From the NCBI GenBank assembly GCA_020072905.1, contig JAIQGB010000345.1:1-7941 (forward strand): 7,941 bases of DNA, read 5' to 3'. The DNA comes from Terriglobia bacterium (GTDB lineage: Bacteria; Acidobacteriota; Terriglobia; UBA7540). The notes beneath the pieces were generated by a model. It did not search any database and was not told the DNA's origin. It worked only from the letters and a program-made list of their open reading frames with translations. Positions within the stretch are counted from its first letter, which is position 1. Each line of letters starts with the position of its first letter. Made by a program: the position numbers and the translations under genes. Positions 1-5,351 of the stretch are shown here, piece by piece.

Positions 1-97
1 AGGCCACCGTGGGATAGTGCTGGCGCACGTCGGCGTGGTCGGCAAAGTCCTGCATGCGCATCAGCGCCCCGGCGCGCAAGCCGGTGCGCGCATTGGT
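1..97. other. Left-end sequence that does not continue the SBBP repeat
   Basis: The fifth repeat starts normally at Y659 (YSTYLGG, then DQGNGI). From position 97 to the edge the same frame reads an unrelated Arg/Met/His-rich stretch instead of the expected 'AVD..GNAYVTG....DFPTV' pattern. Neither other minus-strand frame restores the repeat. This may be a chimeric contig end or a real C-terminal divergence. Confidence 0.45.
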
Positions 98-2119
98 GAT
101 GCCGTTGCCTTGGTCCCTGGCGGCTCCGCCCAGGTATGTGGAGTAAATCAAGTCAGCGCCAGCAATCTGCGACGTGTCGACCTTGGTCACAAAGGCGTCG
201 CAGTTCGCCCCCACGTTGATCCCATTGACGGGATCTTGAGGCAGCGGGTTATTAATGGGGAAGTCAGAAGAACAGGTGAAACCCGTTGCGTACGCGAAAT
301 TATTATTATCGGCGGCGATGCCAAGGCCCTCGTCCTCGTCCGAGCCGCCAAGGTAGGTGATATAACGGATGGCCTCCCCTGTGGGGCTAATCTTAGCTAT
401 ATACGCATCCTTGACCCCGCCCCCGAAGAGTACCTGCAACCCGTTCAATACCCCACCGCTGGCGGGGAAGTTCGCGGAGGCGGTGGTAGCACCGGTCACG
501 AAAGCGTTCCCGTTCACGTCAACCGCGATGCCAAAGCCCAGAGTGTGGCCGCGGCCACCGAGAAACCCTGAATACACAATGGCGGAACCTGCGGGGTTCA
601 GTTTTGTGACAAAGGCGTCGTAGGTCACCAGACCGCCGAAGAGTGAGGAATTGCAGTGCCCGTCAACACCGCAGTTCGGATCGAAAACGCCCTCGCTGTG
701 CGGGAAATCCTCTGAGATGGTACTCCCTGTTATGTAAGCATTACCGAAGCTGTCGACGGCAATGCCGTTGGCACGGTCTTGTTGCGAGCCTCCCAGGTAG
801 GTAGAGTAAAGAAGCGCCGAACCATCAGGGCTGATTTTGGCAACAAAGGCGTCATCGGGGATATCGAAAGGCCCGCCCGTTTCGGGCTGCAGCGCGTGCA
901 CCGTGGGGAAATCAAGCGAGTCGGTTTCGCCCGCGATGAATGCTGACCCGTCGCTGCTCACAGCGATTGCGTTCGCCATATCCAGCCCAGTTCCGGGGGT
1001 GCCCGGCTGATTGCCGCCCAGGTATGTTGAGTAGCTCAACACCGGGTCGATGACGAGCGGCAGGGCCTTGTTGTATGGCCCGAGCGCGAAGGCGATTTCA
1101 AATTTTGGATTTTCGGTTTGGGATTTTGGGTTGACCGGACGCAGGACATACCGCGCATCCACGGATTGTCTGTTGTTCTCAACTTTTGACTGTAGACTGG
1201 CGACTGCCAACTGCTCTTGGTAGACGACCGGCTTGTGGAAGCGGACCTCGCCGCCGTCGAGTTGCACGACCAGGTCGCCATCGGCGTCGATGCGAAGTGA
1301 ACCGGGATTCGGGGTTCCGGACTCGGGGTTGGGCGCGGGCTGTCTATTTTCGAGTTTCGAATTTCCAGTTTCCAGTCCCAGACTTCCAGTTTCGATGGCG
1401 AAGCGGATGCCGCTCGGGTCGGCGCCCGGCGCGACCACGAAGTCATATTCGAGCTGCCGCTGGTCACCGTAATAGACCAAGTCAATGCCCGGGTAGACGT
1501 TGCGCGCCGCAACCTTGCGGTAGTTCGGGATGTTAGTGTGCCACCGCTTCGGGTCATTGCCGAGGAAGTAATTGCTCTTGCCCGGCAGCTCTTCGACGCC
1601 ACTCAATGTCGCCGTTGCGTTCGCCCCCACCAGTCTCATGCGGAGAACTTCCGGGGTTCGGGATTCGGCACTCGAGCTTCGGCCTGCCGACTGCAGACTG
1701 CCGACGGCTGGCTGCTTCCTGAGCGACAGAACCGTTTCATGCTGCTTGAGAAACAAGCGGTAGCCGCTGCCGCGGGACAGAAACCTGACCGCAGAGTTCG
1801 TCTGACCCTGGTTGGGCTCGAAGCTGAGCGGCAATCGGCCGAAGGCCTCGGCCACCCTGGCGCGACGGGCCGGGTCGGGCTGGCTTGCGGAAGCCGTTTT
1901 CCGACTTTCCTCCGCCCGGGCGGCCTGGGGAGGCGAAGGCGCTTTGGGGACGCTCGCCGACGCAGTTTCAGGGCTCGGCGCCGCCCACACCGGGGAGGGG
2001 AAACCCGTATTGGCAAAATAACTTACGAGGAGACCGGTGGAGCATACCAGAATTCCGAAAGAGGCCCGGCTTGGCACCCGAAGGCGCGACCGCAACGAGA
2101 ACACCCACTGCTTTCTCAT
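1..2119 (-). CDS. Secreted SBBP beta-propeller repeat protein (partial, C-terminus off the left edge)
   Basis: The frame is open from ATG 2119-2117 to the left edge (706 codons), with an in-frame TAA at 2125-2123 just upstream fixing the start region. Residues 1-46 look like a signal peptide: Arg-rich start, hydrophobic stretch about 21-35, possible cleavage after VWA at 44-46. A Pro/Ala-rich linker follows to about residue 85. FEPNQGQTN is at 100-108. Then comes the conserved acidobacterial N-terminal domain with PGKSNYFLGNDPKRW, YPGIDLVYYG, LEYDFVVAPGADP and PLVIDPVL. SBBP repeats begin at Y363, Y438, Y516, Y586 and Y659, 70-78 residues apart, each with a YSTYLGG-like start and a DAFVTK-like end. 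The repeats should fold as a beta-propeller outside the cell; the ligand is unknown. Five heptanucleotide repeat blocks sit in the coding region without breaking the frame. The last 33 residues do not match the repeat. Family recognition is strong; function is not known. Confidence 0.93.
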   Translation of the reverse strand, partial: MRKQWVFSLRSRLRVPSRASFGILVCSTGLLVSYFANTGFPSPVWAAPSPETASASVPKAPSPPQAARAEESRKTASASQPDPARRARVAEAFGRLPLSFEPNQGQTNSAVRFLSRGSGYRLFLKQHETVLSLRKQPAVGSLQSAGRSSSAESRTPEVLRMRLVGANATATLSGVEELPGKSNYFLGNDPKRWHTNIPNYRKVAARNVYPGIDLVYYGDQRQLEYDFVVAPGADPSGIRFAIETGSLGLETGNSKLENRQPAPNPESGTPNPGSLRIDADGDLVVQLDGGEVRFHKPVVYQEQLAVASLQSKVENNRQSVDARYVLRPVNPKSQTENPKFEIAFALGPYNKALPLVIDPVLSYSTYLGGNQPGTPGTGLDMANAIAVSSDGSAFIAGETDSLDFPTVHALQPETGGPFDIPDDAFVAKISPDGSALLYSTYLGGSQQDRANGIAVDSFGNAYITGSTISEDFPHSEGVFDPNCGVDGHCNSSLFGGLVTYDAFVTKLNPAGSAIVYSGFLGGRGHTLGFGIAVDVNGNAFVTGATTASANFPASGGVLNGLQVLFGGGVKDAYIAKISPTGEAIRYITYLGGSDEDEGLGIAADNNNFAYATGFTCSSDFPINNPLPQDPVNGINVGANCDAFVTKVDTSQIAGADLIYSTYLGGAARDQGNGITNARTGLRAGALMRMQDFADHADVRQHYPTVA
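1092..1133 (-). repeat. Degenerate heptanucleotide repeat block A (inside SBBP gene)
   Basis: Six consecutive 7-bp units read with a plus-strand consensus close to TGGATTT (units begin at 1092, 1099, 1106, 1113, 1120 and 1127). The block encodes residues about 329-343, a polar Asn/Pro/Lys-rich stretch between 'YVLRPV' and 'IAFALGPYNKALPLVIDP', both expected parts of the conserved domain. It reads as an insertion in a loop. Confidence 0.75.
1181..1215 (-). repeat. Degenerate heptanucleotide repeat block B (inside SBBP gene)
   Basis: The tetranucleotide GACT or AACT recurs at exactly 7-bp intervals on the plus strand (1181, 1188, 1195, 1202, 1209), giving five units with consensus GACTGNN. The block encodes residues about 302-313, between the conserved 'KPVVYQE' strand and 'ARYVLR'. 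Confidence 0.8.
1304..1331 (-). repeat. Degenerate heptanucleotide repeat block C (inside SBBP gene)
   Basis: Four 7-bp units start at 1304, 1311, 1318 and 1325, with plus-strand consensus GGGRTTC. The block encodes a Pro/Asn/Ser-rich segment (about residues 264-272) directly before 'SLRIDADGDLVVQ'. Block D is only 15 bp away, so C and D may be one compound insertion. Confidence 0.72.
1347..1395 (-). repeat. Degenerate heptanucleotide repeat block D (inside SBBP gene)
   Basis: This is the clearest block: seven exact-length 7-bp units (49 bp, starting every 7 bases from 1347 to 1389) with plus-strand consensus GTTTCSA. Two units are GTTTCGA and one is GTTTCCA. It encodes about residues 242-258, following 'GADPSGIRFAIE' in the conserved domain. 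Confidence 0.85.
1647..1716 (-). repeat. Degenerate heptanucleotide repeat block E, two consensus types (inside SBBP gene)
   Basis: Ten 7-bp units run from 1647 to 1716. The first five follow a plus-strand consensus near GGATTCG. The next five, starting at 1682, switch to GACTGCC, the type seen in block B. The phase stays continuous across the switch. The block encodes a Ser/Ala/Gly/Arg-rich stretch (residues about 135-158) just before the 'EVLRMRLVGANATA' strand. Confidence 0.82.
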
Positions 2120-2130
2120 AGGTTATTTTC

Positions 2131-2158
2131 CACTTTCCCTTCTCAACTTGCGACTTGT
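2131..2158 (-). repeat. Degenerate heptanucleotide repeat block F (5' leader of SBBP gene)
   Basis: Four 7-bp units start at 2131, 2138, 2145 and 2152. Three follow the plus-strand consensus NACTTNN; the unit at 2138 is divergent. The block occupies nearly the whole predicted untranslated leader, ending at about the predicted transcription start. On the minus strand its purine-rich units (AAGGG, AAGTGG) are the nearest thing to a Shine-Dalgarno sequence for the ATG at 2119. Confidence 0.65.
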
Positions 2159-2164
2159 CGGGGG

Positions 2165-2192
2165 ATTATAACAATGAGCGCAGGGAATTCAA
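2165..2192 (-). promoter_or_regulatory. Sigma-70-type promoter of the SBBP protein gene
   Basis: On the minus strand there is a perfect TATAAT -10 box (2170-2165) preceded by TGT, which makes an extended TGn -10 element (from 2173). A TTGAAT -35 box (2192-2187, four of six consensus bases) lies 16 bp upstream. Transcription would start near 2158, giving a leader of about 39 nt before the ATG at 2119. No rival match this good was seen elsewhere in the window. Confidence 0.72.
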
Positions 2193-2247
2193 GTATAAAA
2201 TGCGCGGGAGTAAGCTAACTGGTAATATCCTCGATAGGGAATTCGAG
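2182..2247. repeat. Pair of 12-bp direct repeats (AGGGAATTCRAG) at the SBBP promoter
   Basis: The plus strand carries agggaattcaag at 2182-2193 and agggaattcgag at 2236-2247, 54 bp apart start to start and differing at one base. The first copy covers the -35 box of the SBBP gene promoter. They could be binding sites for a regulator, but this is inference from position and repetition only. Confidence 0.45.
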
Positions 2248-2248
2248 G
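2229..2248. other. Short inverted repeat between MFS gene and SBBP promoter
   Basis: A perfect 6-bp stem (CCTCGA at 2229-2234, TCGAGG at 2243-2248) surrounds an 8-base loop, 33 bases past the stop codon of the transporter gene. No run of T follows on the minus strand, so it is not a convincing intrinsic terminator. It overlaps the upstream copy of the AGGGAATTC direct repeat and could instead be part of an operator. Confidence 0.3.
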
Positions 2249-2280
2249 GTCCTGCGCCCCTCCCGACCGCTGCGCGAGGC

Positions 2281-3567
2281 TTAGAGGAGCACGTCCTCTT
2301 TTGTCTCGCGGGCCCAAAAGAGGGCAATAAGTCCCAGGAGATAGATCACGGCAATGGAGCTTGCGGCGCGAGCGAACGTCCCGAGGGAGGCCACCAAGAC
2401 GCCGGTCAGCAACGGTCCGCCGGCGGCAAGCACGCGGCCCGCGTTGAAGCAAAACCCGGCGCCCGTGGCGCGGATTCGAGTGGGGAAGAGCTCCGGCAGG
2501 TAAATGGGAAAGCCGCTGAAGATGCCGTTCGTAAAGAACCCGAGGGCGGGGAACAACAGCACCGCCGTCGAGTAGGACGTGGGGAACAGAAATGTTGCGG
2601 GCACGGCCACCGCCGAACCCACCAGCATCACCAAAAAGGCGCCGCGCCGCCCCAGCCATTCCGCCAGGGGGGCGAAGGCCAGGTAGCCGACGATGGCTCC
2701 GGCGTTCAGGCTCATGATGGCCAGGCTCACCAGCCGGACCCTGGCAGCCTCGTCGAGGCCGCGCGGGCCAAGCAATTCCCGGATGAGCGTCGGTGCCCAG
2801 TTCGTGGCTCCCCAGAGGCCGAAGACAGCGGTGAACGCCAGCGCGGTCCCCACCAGCGTGTCGCGGCGCCTCTCGGGCGTGAACAGTTCGGCCAGGCCCG
2901 GGCGACGCGCGCCGGCGCTCGCCCGCGCCGCCACCCAACGCTCAGGTTCGTGCACCTTCAGTCGCACCAGCAGGGCGACCACCGCCGGCACAATTCCCAC
3001 GAAGAACATCACGCGCCAGCTTTGCGAGGAAAGCGAAAAGTAGATCGCCGCGGCAAGAAAGTAGCCCGCGCCCCAGGCTGATTGCAGTAGCCCAGCGCCT
3101 TTGACGCGCAGCGATTCCGGCCAGACTTCCGCCACGAGCGTCGCCCCGGCCGCCCACTCCCCGCCGATTCCCAGCGCCGTCAGGAAGCGGTAGAGGGCGA
3201 GTTCCCACCAGGTGTGGGAGAACCCGGCCAGAGCGGTGAAAACCGCGTAGATGAGAATGGTGATCACCAGAGTCCGCGCCCGCCCCAAGCGGTCCGCCAC
3301 GACGCCGAACGTGATTCCGCCCAGCGCCCAGCCCACCACAAAGACGGAAAAGATCGCGCCGCCGTACCGGCCGATATTTTCGGGTGTGGCGTGAGGGCCC
3401 AGGAGCTCGCGCAAAGCGGGAGTCATCACCAGCGAGTAGATTAATGCATCCATTGAGTCGAAGACCCAACCTAGCCAAGCCACAAACAAGACGAGCCATT
3501 GGTAGCCGGAAAGCTGGCGCCAGGGTGACGTCGCTCGTGAAGCGGAGGTGGGGAGAGGTGGAGTCAT
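2281..3567 (-). CDS. MFS transporter, sialate/metabolite:H+ symporter-like
   Basis: A 428-residue major facilitator superfamily permease of normal length with about 12 membrane segments, acting in the inner membrane. The signature loop 2-3 motif GVVADRLGRARTL is at 88-100. TM1 carries GWVFDSMDALIYS (33-45). A segment typical of proton-coupled metabolite porters, YRFLTALGIGGEWAAGATL, is at 126-144, followed by EVWPESLRVKGAG. A second conserved stretch, YLPELFPTRIRATGAGF, lies at 356-372. This pattern resembles the sialate/lactate (SHS) and related aromatic-acid branches; the substrate cannot be read from sequence. The ATG at 3567 is chosen because it overlaps the upstream stop by one base (TGATG), which implies translational coupling. 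Longer in-frame readings run back into the upstream gene and are not credible. The TAA stop is at 2283-2281. No intrinsic terminator is evident downstream. Confidence 0.93.
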   Translation of the reverse strand: MTPPLPTSASRATSPWRQLSGYQWLVLFVAWLGWVFDSMDALIYSLVMTPALRELLGPHATPENIGRYGGAIFSVFVVGWALGGITFGVVADRLGRARTLVITILIYAVFTALAGFSHTWWELALYRFLTALGIGGEWAAGATLVAEVWPESLRVKGAGLLQSAWGAGYFLAAAIYFSLSSQSWRVMFFVGIVPAVVALLVRLKVHEPERWVAARASAGARRPGLAELFTPERRRDTLVGTALAFTAVFGLWGATNWAPTLIRELLGPRGLDEAARVRLVSLAIMSLNAGAIVGYLAFAPLAEWLGRRGAFLVMLVGSAVAVPATFLFPTSYSTAVLLFPALGFFTNGIFSGFPIYLPELFPTRIRATGAGFCFNAGRVLAAGGPLLTGVLVASLGTFARAASSIAVIYLLGLIALFWARETKEDVLL

Positions 3568-4640
3568 CAGGGCTGGTTCCGCGGAGTCAGCTCTTGCCAC
3601 AGCCGGGCGAGCGCGGGAACGCGTGGGGCCATGAAACGCATGCCGAACGTTTGGAGGAAAATTTGGCCGGGCATCCCGGCCACGCCCATCAGAATGAGGA
3701 GGAAGGCCATCAAGAGAAGCAAGGCGGCCCCCGCCAGGAGGGTAGTGACAGGAGTCCAGACCCAGGCCAGGCCAACGAGTTGGAGTGCCATGACGACCAC
3801 GACGGCGACGATAATGGCGCCGGAGAAGAGCGTGACCAAAGCGGGGAAGAGGAAGAACAGCACGGCGATTCCCACTCCCACCGAAACCACAAAACGCAGG
3901 AGAATGTAAAGTGTGAAGGCGCCGGCTTCCGCGCGAAACTGTCCCAGCAGTCGGCGCCACGCCGCGAGCATCGCTTCGCGCTCGGCGTAGATAATGGGCA
4001 CAACCAAATCATCCGTCAAGGTAATCGCCAGCGCGGCGAGCAGTCCCACGAGTGCTTCGCCGAGCAGCAGCAGGACGAGGAGGAGCGAGGTGGGGAGGGA
4101 CTCGCGGTCGGCCGTGCGGAGATAAGGCATCACCACCAAAGCTCCCGCCGCCAGGATAACCCCCATCAGAATCAGCGCCCCAACCAGCCAGCGGAAATAT
4201 GAGTTGGCCAGCGGGCGCAGTTCCCTGATCGCCTCGCGGAGATGCGCTTCTCGGCGCAGGATGCTGTCGACCAGCGCGAAGCGAAAGAGCGCGCGCAAAT
4301 AAACGAGAGTCACGCCCAGCGAGACCGCCAGCGCCGCGGCGAGGAGCAACATTGTCGGATGGCGCGCCAGGAAGACGCGCAGATACGCGAGGGCGTTGGG
4401 GGCACCCACTTCACTCGGCAGAGCGCTGAGCGCTGCATGAAACGCGGCCGAGGTTGCGCCTCCGCCGAGGAAAAGGCAAAGAATGCTGAGCTTCAACCAC
4501 AGACGCGTATCAATCGGATCGAGAAGCAGGTGGTAGGTGTCCGTGAAGGCGGTCACCAGGGCTCCAACGGGCGAGTCGGCTGCCGGCGGCCGCCTCGGCG
4601 GCCGCGGTGCGACATGGACGGGTTGGGTGACGCTGCTCAA
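3567..4640 (-). CDS. Polytopic inner-membrane protein of unknown function (DUF7544-like)
   Basis: About 357 residues with six or seven hydrophobic segments. The most recognisable parts are an N-terminal 'DTYHLLLDPIDTRLWLKL' amphipathic entry and a central 'DDLVVPIIYAE' followed by 'AAWRRLLGQFRAEAGAFTLY'. Both recall uncharacterised membrane proteins of the DUF7544 / glycerophosphodiesterase-membrane-domain type, from memory only. No catalytic motif is visible, so no function is assigned. The start is uncertain. TTG at 4640 is preferred because GAGG lies 9 bases upstream (4653-4650). A GTG at 4853 would add 71 Arg/Pro-rich, low-quality residues and overlap the HNH gene by 61 bp. A GTG at 4556 would begin nearer the first conserved segment. 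The TGA at 3569-3567 overlaps the transporter ATG, so the two proteins are probably made together and may work together. Confidence 0.78.
   Translation of the reverse strand: MSSVTQPVHVAPRPPRRPPAADSPVGALVTAFTDTYHLLLDPIDTRLWLKLSILCLFLGGGATSAAFHAALSALPSEVGAPNALAYLRVFLARHPTMLLLAAALAVSLGVTLVYLRALFRFALVDSILRREAHLREAIRELRPLANSYFRWLVGALILMGVILAAGALVVMPYLRTADRESLPTSLLLVLLLLGEALVGLLAALAITLTDDLVVPIIYAEREAMLAAWRRLLGQFRAEAGAFTLYILLRFVVSVGVGIAVLFFLFPALVTLFSGAIIVAVVVVMALQLVGLAWVWTPVTTLLAGAALLLLMAFLLILMGVAGMPGQIFLQTFGMRFMAPRVPALARLWQELTPRNQP
4586..4605. other. Strong GC hairpin near the 5' end of the membrane-protein gene
   Basis: A perfect 8-bp all-G/C stem, GCGGCCGC at both arms, encloses a 4-base loop (4594-4597). 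It lies 33 bases inside the preferred TTG start at 4640, or 29 bases before the alternative GTG at 4556. There is no T-run, so it is not an intrinsic terminator. It may reduce or couple translation of the membrane protein, or merely reflect Pro/Arg/Ala codons (CCG, CGG, GCC). Confidence 0.5.
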
Positions 4641-4792
4641 AGATGCCCGCCTCAATACGGGTTGGTCAGAGGATGCCCTTCTCCACGGGACGGCTTCGCC
4701 TCGAGCGCGTCCGTCAGTTGGCGCACGCTCCTCACCCCGCCCCGACGTGAACTGGCGGCTGAGGCTCGTCTCGAGACTTCCTTGCGGGGGCG

Positions 4793-5155
4793 CTAATGCG
4801 CAGCCGCGTGTGCTCCCGAAGTCTTGACCTGCTCGTGGAACACGTGCCGCCACTCCTCCCGTTTCGCCAGCACGTGCTTTTTGGCCTCCTCGAAGGACCC
4901 GTAAGCGCGGTGGCCTTTGAGGAGGTTGCAGGGCTGGCAGGCTGTCACCAGGTTGTCCATGCTGCGCGCACCGCCGCGGGCATGGGGATGGACGTGGTCG
5001 ACGGTGAGAATCAACCAGTTCTCAAAGCGGTGCAGCCCGTCCAGTCCGCAGTACTGGCACTTGAAATGGTCTCGCTTGAAGACCTTCATCGCTTCCTCGC
5101 GTGTCAGGTGCGGGGCAGGCCCGGAAAAGAACTTCTTGATTTGCTTGAGAGGCAT
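4793..5155 (-). CDS. Small HNH endonuclease-fold protein
   Basis: A 120-residue protein made almost entirely of one HNH (beta-beta-alpha-metal) nuclease domain. Zinc-binding pairs are visible at C33/C36 (CQYC) and C73/C76 (CQPC). The catalytic signature is VDHVHPHARGG at 52-62 (D53, H54), with N68 in the 'MDNLV' helix start and N77/K80 in 'CNLLKGHR'. All key residues are present, so it is probably active. Stand-alone proteins of this size with the 'DHxxPxxxGG ... NLvxaCxxCNxxKG' layout are common in Acidobacteriota and other phyla; the DNA target is unknown. No methylase, terminase or restriction partner is nearby, so context gives no role. The ATG at 5155 has a strong AAGGAGG at 5166-5160. 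The TAG stop is at 4795-4793. Confidence 0.92.
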   Translation of the reverse strand: MPLKQIKKFFSGPAPHLTREEAMKVFKRDHFKCQYCGLDGLHRFENWLILTVDHVHPHARGGARSMDNLVTACQPCNLLKGHRAYGSFEEAKKHVLAKREEWRHVFHEQVKTSGAHAAAH

Positions 5156-5159
5156 CTTA

Positions 5160-5166
5160 CCTCCTT
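5160..5166 (-). promoter_or_regulatory. Strong Shine-Dalgarno site of the HNH gene
   Basis: The minus strand reads AAGGAGG, a full anti-16S match, ending 4 bases before the ATG at 5155. This fixes the start of the HNH protein and is the strongest ribosome binding site in the window. Confidence 0.8.
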
Positions 5167-5218
5167 CCGAGGCTCGGGCGAGACATGGCAGGAAAGCTTC
5201 AGTTCACGTTCTATGCGA

Positions 5219-5236
5219 GGACGCCTTCGGACGTCC
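5219..5236. other. Short inverted repeat in the kinase-HNH gap
   Basis: GGACG (5219-5223) and CGTCC (5232-5236) form a 5-bp stem. On the minus-strand RNA a U-G and a C-G pair extend it to 7 pairs with a CGAA loop. No T-run follows on the minus strand, so a classical terminator is not supported. The rest of the gap (5156-5351) shows a weak GATAAT-like -10 on the minus strand without a good -35, and a 10-bp palindrome TGACGCGTCA (5345-5354) that includes the kinase stop codon. Confidence 0.25.
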
Positions 5237-5351
5237 CGTCTGACCCTCTGGGCGGGATTATCTTAGCGCGCCGGAAAGCGATTTGGAAGTTGTCCACCAA
5301 CGAGGGAGTCGAAACAGCAGCACACTCTTGGAGGATCTAGTGGCTGACGCG

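Noticed and set aside
17..571. Open plus-strand reading frame of 184 codons
   Set aside because: It lies antisense to the SBBP gene, whose minus-strand frame carries clear family motifs throughout; the plus-strand protein has no recognisable motif.
1092..1716. Possible frameshift or pseudogene caused by the heptamer repeats
   Set aside because: I followed the frame codon by codon from ATG 2119 to the left edge and found no stop; conserved motifs are in the same frame on both sides of every block.
1092..2158. Clustered repeats as a CRISPR-like array
   Set aside because: The units are 7 bp, directly adjacent and degenerate, with no spacers and no nearby cas genes.
2229..2248. Intrinsic terminator after the transporter gene
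   Set aside because: The stem is only 6 bp with an 8-base loop and no T-run follows on the transcribed strand.
2155..3081. Open plus-strand frame of 308 codons over the MFS gene
   Set aside because: Its Gln/Arg/Gly/His-rich, motif-free composition is typical of the antisense of a GC-rich membrane-protein gene; the minus strand encodes a full MFS permease.
2281..3960. Longer 559-residue version of the transporter
   Set aside because: The extra 131 N-terminal residues are an off-frame reading of the upstream membrane-protein gene; the ATG at 3567 gives the normal family length.
3567..5155. HNH protein, membrane protein and transporter as a new defence or toxin system
   Set aside because: There is no effector, immunity or nucleic-acid sensing partner, and a 152-bp gap separates the HNH gene from the preferred start of the next gene; adjacency alone does not support it.
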